DNA from: Caldilineaceae bacterium
GTDB lineage: Bacteria > Chloroflexota > Anaerolineae > Caldilineales > Caldilineaceae
Direction of reading: 5' to 3'
DNA length: 28,420 nt
Assembly (NCBI GenBank): GCA_028819675.1
Contig: JAPPKT010000364.1
Coordinates: 1 to 28,420 of the forward strand
Shown here: positions 8,068-18,132 of the stretch, one piece after another
How the letters are laid out: every line of letters starts with the position of its first letter
Numbering within the stretch: position 1 is the first letter of the stretch
Position numbers and translations under genes: made by a program
Notes under the pieces: model-generated
Seen by the model: only the letters and a program-made list of their open reading frames with translations
Database searches by the model: none
Told to the model about the DNA's origin: nothing

Positions 8068-9987
8068 CTACCCCTTGAGGTGATAGATGACATACAACGG
8101 GTCGGGCCCCTCATCGACGATCAGTTCCCCTCCCGGATACATCTCCATGATCCTGTCGATCTCTTCAACATACGGGCCCTCCAGCAGGTACGTTACCGGT
8201 CCCGGGTCGAGCTTCTCAAGGTCGAATGTCCCGAATTCCCTCGACCTGTCGATCCCATGACTGTCCGGGTAAAGAAAACGGATCGTCTCATACTCGAACC
8301 TGCGCTGCCCCGAAAAGTAGTAGATTGTACCGGGATCCTCAAAAGAATGCGCTGCGTCAAGAGACTCGAAATAGTAGGTCGCGAATGTCCACTTGAATGT
8401 CGACGTATTGGGCAGTTCAATAAAATAGAAACTGAGATTCCAGACTCCGCTTACCAGGAGCACGAGGACCGATGCCCCCACCGCTGCCGACCGCCCCCAG
8501 TCCCCCAGGTGACGGTACCCAAACTGAACCACAGCCCCGGCGCCGACCCCTGCCAGTCCAAATACCCATGGTATCGCTGTGATACTGCGTCGCATCGAAC
8601 CGGCCGAAGGATCTGTGAGCACCAGGCCCGAAAGAGCGCCAAGTACGACCAGTACGGCCATCAGATGTGGTGGACTGCGCCACTTTCGGATCGAAACGAA
8701 AAGCCCAAAGTAGGCGAGTAACGCGATACCCAGGTCCAGCGCACCTACGCCCCCGATTCCGTCCACACCGTCCATGCGCGGGTTCCGCAGCAACAGGGAA
8801 AGGGCTTCCCAAACACGCTCTGCAATGAACCCAGCCCTTTCGGCAATACCATCCGCGTTGACAAACTCGTGATAGTCCCACACCGACTTCTGGTTCATGC
8901 GGCCGAAATAGGCGTCTGGCGAACGTGCAGCGAACTGTAGCACCGGCGCCGCGCTCAGTGCCGCGCCCAATACCAGTAGCGAAAGAGGAAGCGCTTTGCG
9001 CCTGAAAGACTCCCTCTGTAACACAATGAAATGTGTAACCGAAGCAGCCATGGCAGCCAGAAACGTCGGAAATGCAAAATACGTGTAGGGAATCAGCCCC
9101 AACAGCACGCCGGCAGCAAACCAGCTCCACGGGTTCCTGCCTCGTTCACCAGGACGCCCCGCGTCGTAGGACTTCATCGCCCACACCAGCGCCGCTGCCG
9201 CAGTCGTCGACGCAAAAGCCAGCGGGACCACCCCGAATCCAAGCCGGCTGAAGTGCAGATGCCAGTAGCTCACCGTAAGTGCCGAAGTGCCGAACAGCGC
9301 GATCCAGCGCCCGAACCCGATTCGCAGCAGAAAATACGCCGCCGGAACCGTCGCAATGCCAAACAACCCCATCGAAAGTCGAACCGCGAAAATGGACGCG
9401 TCCAGCAGCCAGATCATCAGTGCCGTCAGGTAGAACGGCCCCGTCAGTTGCCCCAGCGCTGACGTAGTATACGGCCCAATCCAGCCCTCCTGCAGTATGC
9501 GCAGACCCTCGATGCCGGTCACTGCCTCGTCGCCGTGAAACCCGGCCGGGATCTCCTCGAGTCTGTACACGCGCAGAAATGCAGCCGCCACCGTCAGCAG
9601 CACGACTGCCGTCAGTTCCCAGCCGTTCCGCCCCACCCACGCCCGGTTCAACTCCCGTAACCTCCGCCCGTCATGCGAAGGCGTGTCCCAGACTAGCCCC
9701 CCGCGCACCACCTTCTCGCGTGCCGACACAAGCAGCTGCCGGATGTGGGCGCCAACACCAACGCCTTTCCTTCCTGAAGAAACGCCTCCGTAAATCGTCG
9801 CCCCGCAACCATCGCAGAACTCGTGCCCTCCGGGGTTTACTCTACCGCACTGCGGGCAGGCGACATCTGCAGGCCGGCCGCAGCGTCCGCAATACGCAGC
9901 GCTCGGCCGGTTGAAGAAGTCGCACCCGTGACAGAGCCACGACTCCACCGAGAATCTGTTCTCACCGTGTGGAGGAGAAGAAGCCAA
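8068..9987 (-). CDS. Double zinc-ribbon GT39-family membrane glycosyltransferase
   Basis: An integral membrane protein of about 640 residues. Counting from the most upstream start (TTG at 10002), Cys24/27, 38/41, 49/52 and 63/66 form a double zinc ribbon, which should face the cytoplasm. A hydrophobic core follows, opening with LRVYRLEEIPAGFHGDEA; Asp158-Glu159 is the first-loop acidic pair of GT-C enzymes. About ten further helices follow, then a soluble C-terminal part (about 545-644) probably outside. The family moves sugars from polyprenyl-phosphate donors to lipid or protein acceptors. The start is uncertain: no ATG is available upstream of the ribbon. TTG at 9987 has GGAAG seven bases ahead and is chosen; TTG 10002 and GTG 9948 are alternatives. 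It is separated by 145 bases from the Agl23-like gene. It is probably related by duplication to the multidomain protein downstream, since the ribbon and GT39 core share the same order. Confidence 0.82.
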   Translation of the reverse strand: MASSPPHGENRFSVESWLCHGCDFFNRPSAAYCGRCGRPADVACPQCGRVNPGGHEFCDGCGATIYGGVSSGRKGVGVGAHIRQLLVSAREKVVRGGLVWDTPSHDGRRLRELNRAWVGRNGWELTAVVLLTVAAAFLRVYRLEEIPAGFHGDEAVTGIEGLRILQEGWIGPYTTSALGQLTGPFYLTALMIWLLDASIFAVRLSMGLFGIATVPAAYFLLRIGFGRWIALFGTSALTVSYWHLHFSRLGFGVVPLAFASTTAAAALVWAMKSYDAGRPGERGRNPWSWFAAGVLLGLIPYTYFAFPTFLAAMAASVTHFIVLQRESFRRKALPLSLLVLGAALSAAPVLQFAARSPDAYFGRMNQKSVWDYHEFVNADGIAERAGFIAERVWEALSLLLRNPRMDGVDGIGGVGALDLGIALLAYFGLFVSIRKWRSPPHLMAVLVVLGALSGLVLTDPSAGSMRRSITAIPWVFGLAGVGAGAVVQFGYRHLGDWGRSAAVGASVLVLLVSGVWNLSFYFIELPNTSTFKWTFATYYFESLDAAHSFEDPGTIYYFSGQRRFEYETIRFLYPDSHGIDRSREFGTFDLEKLDPGPVTYLLEGPYVEEIDRIMEMYPGGELIVDEGPDPLYVIYHLKG

Positions 9988-10131
9988 ATCCGAAACTTCC
10001 AATGGTGGAAGGCTCTACGCAACGCAAGTACGTCACCGGCACTGGACGAACTGCCGCCCAGAGCCAATCTTACCCAAACGATCCCCGTAGCGCCGCTTGG
10101 GACTGCTCTACCAATCCAACTGTTTCTGGGC

Positions 10132-13100
10132 TCAGTTTCCCGCAAATACGAGAACCCGGTGATTATCCGCGTCGGCTACCAATACCTCGCCTGTCAGCGG
10201 ATCGATTGCAATGCCCGTCGGCTTGGCAAAGCGGTTGAGATCCGAACCATATCTCCCGAAACTGAACTGGATCTCGCCCCCGGATGAAATTACGTAAATC
10301 TGGGCAAACTGCGGGTCCGAAGCATACACCGTTCCGTCGGGGGCAGCCGCGACGAACGGCTTGTCCCAAATGTCCTGGCTCTCCCAGGTCGGTATCAGCC
10401 ATTCGTATAACGGCACCATCTCCGCCGATATCACCTGTATCCGGCGATTCCAGGCGTCACTGACCAGAATGTTGCCGGTTGTCGGGTGGACAGCGACGTC
10501 AACCGGCTCTTCAAAGTGGCCCAGGACGACGCCGCCCCCGCCGACCTGCCGGACGAAATCGCCCATTGGCGTAAACTCAAGGATGCGTTTGTTCCCGGTG
10601 TCGGCGACCAGCAGGTTGCCAGCCGGCGTCACTGCCAATCCCCGCGGGCCAAATAGCGCGTACGGGTCTCTGTTATCCTCGGTGATCACGCTGAAACTCC
10701 CCCATTTGCGCAGGAAATTCCCTTGGCCGTCAAAGACCTGAATTCGCCCGTTCCACGTGTCGGCCACGAATACCGTGTTGTCAGCCCCAACCGCGATTCC
10801 CCACGGCTCTCGAAACTGACCGTCCCCCAACTCCAGGGGCCCTTCCCCGTCAGGATCGGTACAGCCCCTGCTCTCGCCTTCTGCCAGAAAGCACGTACTT
10901 CCGAAAGTAAAACGGGAACTACCGTCGGAGGTCAACACCACAACGCGATTGTTGCCTGTATCGAGTATGTATCGCAGCCCGTCAGCCCCAACCGCTATGG
11001 AGCGGGGGTTCGCCAGAGGAACCGCACTGTACAGCCCGTTGTACGCGATGCTGGCGCTGCGATCAATCTCCTCATAGCTGAACGAAGGCGACTGGAATGA
11101 TCCTCCACCGGCAGTGGGAACAACGTTCAGATCCCACACCATCTCAGCAATGTCCCTACGTACGTACATGCGAAAATCATGTCTATGAGGCCATTCCGTC
11201 AGCGTACGGTCAGGGTGGTTGCGGAAGAAAAAGATCTGCCACAGGCGGCTGCGCCGCTCACTGTCTCTCAACGCCCCCCAGATCTGTTCAAACGTCAGTC
11301 CTTGAGATTTCTCCCCGTCCCATTCCCCCTTGTAGCTCTCTTCAGGCCACCACACGAGCCTGTAATTCCGGCTCACATAGTCGCGCCCAACATACGGCTC
11401 CACTTTCGCATAGTTCTTCTTGCCGACAAGGATGATCGGCGCGCTCATCGCTTCAGTTGTCGGATTCGCGCCGTAGAATATGTGGTTGGGATAGAAGCGC
11501 ATGTACCAAGTCATGGGCCAGGCAACGTCATCGTCGTAGGAAACCTGAATCTCTCGCTCGCCAACCGTACGTTCGCTTATCGTCTCAATCTCCTCCAGGG
11601 CCCGCTTTACATCCGGCGCGGCATGGGCATAAACAAGATATTCGGTTGCCATGTCGTAGTTGACGTAGGTAAGCAGGTAGGAAAACCGAACTGTGAGCAG
11701 AAACAGTATCGTGAATACGGCCACCGCACTCAGACGCAACGTCAGTCGCCAGCCCGAGCGCACAAAAGCCATATATGTGAGATAAAGCAGTCCGACCAGC
11801 AAGCCGAGCGCAAGTATGAAGCGCACAGTCCGCGACAGCGTGTCTACGTCGCGCCCGCCGCCGGGGATTGAGCCGATCAGCGTCGCCACAACAAACAGCA
11901 GTGCCGGCAGCAGAACCAGCAGCCACCAGCCTTGCGCATCCCGCACCTTCTTCCAGTCGATTCGACGAAGGATCTCCGCTCCCCACCAGCCTCCGAAAAG
12001 TACCATCGGCTGCGCCATGTGCGTCATCAACCACGGCATCTTTTCCCCAGCGTAGGAATAAGACAACCAGGCCCCAAACCCCCACCAGGCAAAAAAGAAA
12101 ACCAGATAGGGCCGCACGAACGAACTCTCCGCCGCACTGGCAGGCCCCTGCTGCGAAGCGCCGTTCCCGCCCTTGACCTCCGAATCGACCCCTTCACCCT
12201 CCACGGCGGCCGCCATTCGCCCAAAGGGCCCGCGCAGGCGAATCGCGAGCAGAGCCAGCCCTCCCAGGCTGAGAAGAAGCGGCAAAAACTCGTAGAGCAA
12301 GCTCTGCATTATATAGTAGTACCACGGCTGACTCCCGCGTTGCACCGCCTGCTGAGCCAGCCAGTATCCGAGACTGCCGACCACTCCGGTCGCAAGTCCA
12401 TCTACCGGATTCGTAAAAAATGTGGTGAACAATATGATCTCAATCGCCCAGAACAGGGCCATCAGAGTGGCCCAATTGGAAAAGCTGAGCCTGCCCTCCT
12501 GCCCTTGCCCACCTCGCGAACCCCTTCCATTCACGCTCCCGCTCGCCGGACCAAACCACAAGTAGGCCATCGCTGTGCTTAGTACCGCCATCAGCAGAAC
12601 CAGAATGGCCGATCTGGCCAGATCCTGAGTCGTACTGTACGCAAGTGCATCCCAACCGAAGAGCAGATGTCCGAGCGGCGCAGCAAACGGCAGAACAAGC
12701 GTCAGCAGTAGGACCGCAATATCAGCGAATAAACTGTCTCGAAGTTTCTCTTGCCCCGTCCACCAGCGCCAGAGCGCTGCCCCCACCATGAAGACGCCAA
12801 ATATCGTGCCCGTCATGAACTGGTTTTCTTTCGCAGCAAAGCCAAGCGCCATCGCGGTCACGGTAAAGTAGAGCCACTTCAGCCTCCGCTCCTCCAAATA
12901 GCGGAACATGCAATACACCCAAACCATCGAAAAAAGGACGATGTAGATGTCATTCCGTATGTACCGGCTGTGAAAGAGAATACTGGGACTGATTAGGAAG
13001 AGCAGTGCCGTCAGCAGCGCGCCCGTTCGCCCAATCCACCGCCGGTAAAACCACGCCGCCATGATGGTTCCGATTCCTGCCAGAGCCGGCATGAACCGAG

Positions 13101-13545
13101 CCGTGGCATCGCTGACACCAAACAGAAAATAGATGAACGCGTTCGCATGGAAGAGGAACGGCCCATGCATCATTGGGTTGTGCTGATAGCTCCCGTTTCG
13201 ATAAAGATCGAGAGAATATACGGCGTGCAGGCTCTCATCATGGCTCATCCCTCGCACGCCAAGCGCGTAAAACCGGCTGACTACCGCCACGATCAGGATC
13301 GCTGCCCACGCCATGGTCTCCCAATTGGCCCGCAGCACTGCAAATAGGTTCGAGTCCAGGATACTTTCGGACGGCCCGCCAGTTTCCTTCGGTACGGAAT
13401 GTTGTGACTCCCCAAGGGCCGAAGTCTCCATCAGACTCTCCGCCTGCTCCTCGGCCGGAGGAATCTCAGTGGAGGTCTCTTGAAGGTGCGCTTCGGTGAC
13501 CTCGACTGCGGTCTCGTCTTGCTTCTCGCTCCGTCCTTCTGCCAT
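10132..13545 (-). CDS. Agl23-like (TIGR03663) membrane protein fused to six NHL repeats
   Basis: A 1137-residue protein. The first 70 residues are acidic and probably cytoplasmic. From about 79 a GT-C-like membrane core begins, with the acidic pair in GMSHDESLH (Asp103-Glu104) and the strings HNPMMHGPF and RYIRNDIY typical of the TIGR03663 family, annotated elsewhere as flippase-activity-associated protein Agl23. After the last helix (about 600-640) there is a soluble region, then six NHL repeats from about 832 to the end (NPRSIAVGADG, REPWGIAVGADN, GPRGLAVTPAG, EEPVDVAVHPTTG, KPFVAAAPDG, KPTGIAIDPLTG), enough for one closed propeller. ATG 13545 is preceded by GGGAG nine bases upstream and lies three bases after the previous stop, so translation is probably coupled. 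The biochemical role of the family is not settled; glycosyl transfer or lipid-linked sugar handling is inferred from the fold. Confidence 0.88.
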   Translation of the reverse strand: MAEGRSEKQDETAVEVTEAHLQETSTEIPPAEEQAESLMETSALGESQHSVPKETGGPSESILDSNLFAVLRANWETMAWAAILIVAVVSRFYALGVRGMSHDESLHAVYSLDLYRNGSYQHNPMMHGPFLFHANAFIYFLFGVSDATARFMPALAGIGTIMAAWFYRRWIGRTGALLTALLFLISPSILFHSRYIRNDIYIVLFSMVWVYCMFRYLEERRLKWLYFTVTAMALGFAAKENQFMTGTIFGVFMVGAALWRWWTGQEKLRDSLFADIAVLLLTLVLPFAAPLGHLLFGWDALAYSTTQDLARSAILVLLMAVLSTAMAYLWFGPASGSVNGRGSRGGQGQEGRLSFSNWATLMALFWAIEIILFTTFFTNPVDGLATGVVGSLGYWLAQQAVQRGSQPWYYYIMQSLLYEFLPLLLSLGGLALLAIRLRGPFGRMAAAVEGEGVDSEVKGGNGASQQGPASAAESSFVRPYLVFFFAWWGFGAWLSYSYAGEKMPWLMTHMAQPMVLFGGWWGAEILRRIDWKKVRDAQGWWLLVLLPALLFVVATLIGSIPGGGRDVDTLSRTVRFILALGLLVGLLYLTYMAFVRSGWRLTLRLSAVAVFTILFLLTVRFSYLLTYVNYDMATEYLVYAHAAPDVKRALEEIETISERTVGEREIQVSYDDDVAWPMTWYMRFYPNHIFYGANPTTEAMSAPIILVGKKNYAKVEPYVGRDYVSRNYRLVWWPEESYKGEWDGEKSQGLTFEQIWGALRDSERRSRLWQIFFFRNHPDRTLTEWPHRHDFRMYVRRDIAEMVWDLNVVPTAGGGSFQSPSFSYEEIDRSASIAYNGLYSAVPLANPRSIAVGADGLRYILDTGNNRVVVLTSDGSSRFTFGSTCFLAEGESRGCTDPDGEGPLELGDGQFREPWGIAVGADNTVFVADTWNGRIQVFDGQGNFLRKWGSFSVITEDNRDPYALFGPRGLAVTPAGNLLVADTGNKRILEFTPMGDFVRQVGGGGVVLGHFEEPVDVAVHPTTGNILVSDAWNRRIQVISAEMVPLYEWLIPTWESQDIWDKPFVAAAPDGTVYASDPQFAQIYVISSGGEIQFSFGRYGSDLNRFAKPTGIAIDPLTGEVLVADADNHRVLVFAGN

Positions 13546-13548
13546 CGC

Positions 13549-15495
13549 TTACTTCTCCCGTTGTACCCAAAGGTCTACCTCTTGCCGCCCTGGCAAGCTC
13601 CCCGCCGCCTGATTTCTTTCACGAAAGAGCATCCACCTTAACATGGCGCCGGCGCTCCCTATCTCAGTCGGCAGCCAGCGCTGTGTCACAGAGTAACTGC
13701 TGCCAACGAAACCGGCGGGCAGCAGCTCCAATTCCCCCTCATTCCCAGGCGTCCCGCGAGACACTACCATGGCATCTGCCTCTACCCCGGTTAGATCGCT
13801 CCCAGGGTGCCAGCGCAGATCGCTCATGGTTCTCAAATGCCAGAAAAAGAATGGCAAATGGGAATACTCGACCTGAAGATAGACGGGAGCTGCCGTAGCA
13901 TCCCCTGTCCGCAGGGAACTAAGCCGGGCAATATCTTCCGTCAGCAATGCCATCCCACCGTCCCCGGTCTCAGCGTAGAGTGAACGGCTATGACCGTATT
14001 CAGGCCTCAGATTCAGCATCCAGCTGCTGCTGGCTTGGGCCAGAAAAAACGCAACCAAGGTCAGGAAGCCAAATGCATGCATGCTGGCGCGCTCTCCCGA
14101 CCACCAAACGAAAAACGCGCCCAGCGCCGGAATCAGTAGATAAAAAATAGCCAGACGCGGATCAAAATTGCCGTCTCGAAGCGAACTGCTTACCGTGCCC
14201 GTCCAGAAAAAAGCAGTTACAAGCAGAATCCCCATCGTGGCCAGCGCCGGCAACCGTGAGCTGTCCTGAAACAACATTCCGGTCGGCCCCAGCCGCACAA
14301 AGTGCGTCGCCGTCCCCGCCGCCAGTAGAAGCAATGGCAGCCCGACAACAAGCAGGCTGACCGGTGTCCGCCCCGGCAACAGGATCAACAAGAGGCCCCA
14401 GCCCACACCGGCAACGAGAACATTGAGCCAAATTGCGTCCATGGTCGCTCGTCTGTCGGTTCCAACGACTTCGTCGCCTTGGACAATCCGCCCCGCCCGG
14501 CTTCCCGCAAAGAATACCGTCCTGTAAAGGGCGATTGCCACGCCAGCGCCCCCAAACAGAAGGAGGAATGGCTCATCGACAAGCAGCCTCAATAGCGCCC
14601 ACGTTACTGTGTAATTGTGCTCCGCAAGCAGGATCCCCTCTGTCCCCGACGAACCCACCAGGTGGGCGATTGCAGTTCCCACGCTTTCACCAACGGCCGA
14701 CAAGCCGGCAAGGTTCGAAAATAGCCCGGTTGATCCTACAACAGCCGTACCCGCACAAACCAGTGCTGCCTGCCTGCCCTGGAGCTGAATTAGACTCGCT
14801 AGCCGCCCCTCTCTGAGCAGATAGTAGGCAAAGAGAATCAGGGGCAGCAACAGCCAGGCCAGCGGACCACTAATCAGGAACAGACCGCCTATAACCGCAA
14901 ATCGATTTACCCGTACAGCCTCTTCTCTGTCATCAAACAGTGCTCCAAGGAGCAGCACGAAGGTCAGTGCTGACAGGGCCGATCCATCAGCCAGCCGGCT
15001 GAATGCTAGCAGCCAGGGATCGATCGCGAACAAAACTGCTGCCATAAGTGCGCCGCCCCGTCCCAGGCGGCGCCGCAGCGCCCAGGCCGCCAGAACCATG
15101 CCCGCCCCGGCGCATGCCAGCGGGAAGCGGGCCCAAAAACTGCTCCCGCCCCCCGTCACAAAGAATAACGTGCGCTGTATCGTATACAGTAGGGGGCTCA
15201 AGGGCGGACGGGGGTCTGGAACCCCGCTCTCTTCCTGCACGCCGGTCGACTGGTCCAGCCAGGCAGGCCAGATCTGAGCGGCCTCCAGGGGTGACACGAG
15301 GTTCAGGTCGCCAAGCGAATAAAGTCGCAGTCCCAATGCCAGCACGAAGAGAATCGCGTACAAAGCATGTTCCACCGATGGCCCGCTCACTTCCGGCGTA
15401 GTCGCCCGCGCCCCGCGAAACGGCTCCGCAGCTGATTGGCCCCCTGTGAGTGGACCCCTGACCTCTCTTTGAACGTTACTCTTCCCTGGTGTCAC
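13549..15495 (-). CDS. GT39-like membrane protein with altered acidic motif
   Basis: A 648-residue polytopic protein. A basic, polar N terminus of about 40 residues precedes the first helix (about 44-60). The topology and the signature LGLRLYSLGDLNL match the GT39/ArnT group seen in its neighbours. In the position where those have Asp-Glu, this protein reads SPLEAAQ (Glu71, Ala72), so the usual catalytic pair is not intact. The C-terminal 130 residues look like the soluble extracytoplasmic domain of GT-C proteins. GTG 15495 is the best start I see, though its Shine-Dalgarno site is weak. The gene is 30 bases after the DUF2298 gene and three bases before the Agl23-like gene, so it is firmly inside the unit. 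It may be a non-catalytic partner or may use other acidic residues. Confidence 0.75.
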   Translation of the reverse strand: MTPGKSNVQREVRGPLTGGQSAAEPFRGARATTPEVSGPSVEHALYAILFVLALGLRLYSLGDLNLVSPLEAAQIWPAWLDQSTGVQEESGVPDPRPPLSPLLYTIQRTLFFVTGGGSSFWARFPLACAGAGMVLAAWALRRRLGRGGALMAAVLFAIDPWLLAFSRLADGSALSALTFVLLLGALFDDREEAVRVNRFAVIGGLFLISGPLAWLLLPLILFAYYLLREGRLASLIQLQGRQAALVCAGTAVVGSTGLFSNLAGLSAVGESVGTAIAHLVGSSGTEGILLAEHNYTVTWALLRLLVDEPFLLLFGGAGVAIALYRTVFFAGSRAGRIVQGDEVVGTDRRATMDAIWLNVLVAGVGWGLLLILLPGRTPVSLLVVGLPLLLLAAGTATHFVRLGPTGMLFQDSSRLPALATMGILLVTAFFWTGTVSSSLRDGNFDPRLAIFYLLIPALGAFFVWWSGERASMHAFGFLTLVAFFLAQASSSWMLNLRPEYGHSRSLYAETGDGGMALLTEDIARLSSLRTGDATAAPVYLQVEYSHLPFFFWHLRTMSDLRWHPGSDLTGVEADAMVVSRGTPGNEGELELLPAGFVGSSYSVTQRWLPTEIGSAGAMLRWMLFRERNQAAGSLPGRQEVDLWVQREK

Positions 15496-15525
15496 CTGCA
15501 GCCTGTTGCCCCTGAAACCCGATCT

Positions 15526-18132
15526 CTATCTGTCCGATGCGCCCTTGGCGCGGTATATCCGATAGCCTCCCTGATCATAGGCCAGCTCGAGGATCTGGCC
15601 CAACCGCTCTTCCAGCACAGGCGTAACGCCATACTGGGCGCGCTCCTCCGGGCCAACCAGCACATAGTCGATCTGCCAGCGATTCAGCGTTTCCTCCAGC
15701 GTAGAAGGACGCGGAAACTGATAGATCTCTCGGATGGCTTCGACCCGACCATCAGCCATCTCGCCATACGCCCGCCCCCGCCACTGGGCCTCGTGTCCAT
15801 CCCATCCTAACAATGTCGCCCTGCCTGTCGCCGCGCTGATTCGCGCAGTATTTGCCCGGTAGCTGGCCCCCTTGGCCTCCAGAACGACCGACTCAGGACG
15901 CGAATTGCTCCTGATCCAGTCGATAACGGCCAGCTCATCTTCACCCACGTAGGCGAGGCCGTCGAGAGTCGGCTCGCGCGTGCCGAACCCTTTAATCTTA
16001 GCATACGCCCCAGCCGCAGGATAGACAAGGGTCGCCAGTATCAGGAGGAGAGAAAGAACCGATGGAACTAACCCCAGTGTGGGAAGGGCCGCCCCGCCCC
16101 CGCCTCCCTGACCGGCGCGACGCACCGCCAGTTCAATATACCTGGCTATCGCATATGCCGCCGCGATTCCGAACAGCAACCAGCTCTGGTAATAAAACTT
16201 GAATACGGTATTCATGCGCGTGCCGAAGTTATCACGCAGATACACAAACTCCGGCAAATACGTCAGCAGGCTCCCAATCGCGAACAGGCACAGGACAAAG
16301 GTGGTCGTCCGTGCGCCGCTTCCCGACCCGGCCAGCCGTTGCCACAGCAGACTCACTGTGACCGCCGTTAGCCCGCCCATCAACAGAAACGTCCCGGGAT
16401 GCCCCAGTCGCCGCCCCACGATGCTCGCCAACAGGTCGCCGGACGCCTCCGACGCGTTCGCCGACAACAGCCCGGTCGTCACCAGAAACACCAGTGGCAG
16501 TCCCAGAACGAGTACCACCGCCGCGACCAGCACATCCGCCCGAGGTCGCCCCTCCCGCCAGCCCAGGACGACTAAACCCGCCCCCGCCAGTAGGAAATGC
16601 CCGAACATCACCAGAAACTGGGGCAGTCGCGTCGGATGCAGCAAGTTTGGCAAAATGCCCCCCGCCTGGCTCTGCGCCGTCAAAAAGTACGGCATATACA
16701 ACAATAGGGCCCCCAGGACAACCGTAACCCCAACGATCGTCCCCCGCGTCAGCGCCCTGCGCAGCGCGACGACAGTATCTCCACTTCTGCGGGCGCCCGT
16801 GAGCATCGCTACCAATACAAGCAGGAGCCAGTAAGGAGGGAAGTCCCAGGTATTCAAAAACAGTAGCGCACCGGCCGCGGCTATCACAAGCAGAAGCCCG
16901 CCCGCGCCCATCGCGCCGTAAACCGATCTGACCTGAGCACTCAAGTCGGAACGGAAAGAGCCAGTCTTTACTGGCTCCTCACCGGAATCTTTGTCCTGGT
17001 GTGCCTTCGTTGCGCCGCGGTTCCGTCCCTCTGGGCTGAACCAGTTCAATGCGATGGCTACGACCAGAAGCACGAACGGCATGGCCAGCAAATGGGGATG
17101 ATTGTCGGACAGTACATAACTGAAGATCGGAAACTCGTCGATGATCTCGATATGGTTCCCGTCTAGGTCGATGTCTTCAATTACGCGGCTGGCTCGCCAC
17201 CACCAGCTCCACCCGCTGTCAATGTACCATTTGCGCGTCACCTCTGCCCGCTCCGGAAAATTATATACGTCGACCAGTTGAATCAAGCCGCCCATCCGCA
17301 CACCTTGAGCATAGAGCCACTCCAGTATCATGTGCAGATTAGAGCTCAACGCCACGGCAACCGCCGTCAGCAGCCCTGCCAGGTACGGGAAGGCATCCCC
17401 GGCCCCCTCAACCTTCAGCCCATCTGTCGAACCTTTGGAGTCCTTCTCCTCCTCCTGCCTATCCTCTTTGGAACCAAGTCGATACAGGTTGTACCCCACC
17501 CCAAAGCTCGCCGTAACCAGCAGGCCGAACCAGCACGCCTGCCCCACGTTATAGGCAATCTCAGGCAGCTGGCCGGACAAATGAGCCAGCGTCGAAATCA
17601 TCCAGTAGCCAAAATAGTAGTAGCTGATTGCATAGCCGGCCAGCCACGGATCGCGCGGCGGATACGTTGCGCTGCTCCAGATCCCGTTGATGAACATCAG
17701 GTCCATCGGCTGTTCGGTGTGGTTGATCGCGGGATCGTGCGAACGTACCCATGTCCAGACCGCAAAGGCGAGTAGGAACAGAAGCTCGACACTCAGAATG
17801 TATTTCCAGGAAGGAAGCAGCCTCAGGGGGAAACCGGGTCCGGAATGTTCGCTGTTCCCATCGGCTTGGCTGCCGCGCAGTAGAGCCCAGATGCTGAGTA
17901 GAGCCACAAGCACGACCGCCAGCCAGGCCCCGCCTGAAGTATTGCGAAGCAGGCCATAACTGGTTCCCAGCCAGAGCACAAGGCTCACCAGGAATATCCC
18001 TAATACGCGCGCAAACGCATAACCGCGATCCGGCAGAGCACTGAACTGCCTCAGTGTCAGCGGCATCGCCGCCCCGCTTACAACCTGCGTTACCGCATAC
18101 CAGGACAGAAAAGCAACGACGATTTCACGCAC
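15526..18132 (-). CDS. DUF2298 / YYY-family (TIGR03662) integral membrane protein
   Basis: A polytopic protein of 868 residues from GTG 18132. The family signature YYYFG is at about 171-175, following DPWLAGYAIS. A second conserved string, SYVLSDNHPHLLAMPF, follows near 338-353, and RMNTVFKFYYQSW occurs in the second half; all three recur in the 1660-residue neighbour. The family is known mainly from Chloroflexi and Archaea and has no assigned biochemical function; a GT-C-like fold and surface glycan assembly are inferred. The C terminus (about 760-868) is soluble. The frame is open to 18201, but GTG 18132 is favoured: GGGGGAGAGGG lies eight bases upstream and the protein then begins at the family's first helix (MREIVVAFLSWYAV). 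This start overlaps the Nudix stop by eight bases, suggesting coupled translation. ATG 18162 is an alternative. Confidence 0.87.
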   Translation of the reverse strand: MREIVVAFLSWYAVTQVVSGAAMPLTLRQFSALPDRGYAFARVLGIFLVSLVLWLGTSYGLLRNTSGGAWLAVVLVALLSIWALLRGSQADGNSEHSGPGFPLRLLPSWKYILSVELLFLLAFAVWTWVRSHDPAINHTEQPMDLMFINGIWSSATYPPRDPWLAGYAISYYYFGYWMISTLAHLSGQLPEIAYNVGQACWFGLLVTASFGVGYNLYRLGSKEDRQEEEKDSKGSTDGLKVEGAGDAFPYLAGLLTAVAVALSSNLHMILEWLYAQGVRMGGLIQLVDVYNFPERAEVTRKWYIDSGWSWWWRASRVIEDIDLDGNHIEIIDEFPIFSYVLSDNHPHLLAMPFVLLVVAIALNWFSPEGRNRGATKAHQDKDSGEEPVKTGSFRSDLSAQVRSVYGAMGAGGLLLVIAAAGALLFLNTWDFPPYWLLLVLVAMLTGARRSGDTVVALRRALTRGTIVGVTVVLGALLLYMPYFLTAQSQAGGILPNLLHPTRLPQFLVMFGHFLLAGAGLVVLGWREGRPRADVLVAAVVLVLGLPLVFLVTTGLLSANASEASGDLLASIVGRRLGHPGTFLLMGGLTAVTVSLLWQRLAGSGSGARTTTFVLCLFAIGSLLTYLPEFVYLRDNFGTRMNTVFKFYYQSWLLFGIAAAYAIARYIELAVRRAGQGGGGGAALPTLGLVPSVLSLLLILATLVYPAAGAYAKIKGFGTREPTLDGLAYVGEDELAVIDWIRSNSRPESVVLEAKGASYRANTARISAATGRATLLGWDGHEAQWRGRAYGEMADGRVEAIREIYQFPRPSTLEETLNRWQIDYVLVGPEERAQYGVTPVLEERLGQILELAYDQGGYRIYRAKGASDR

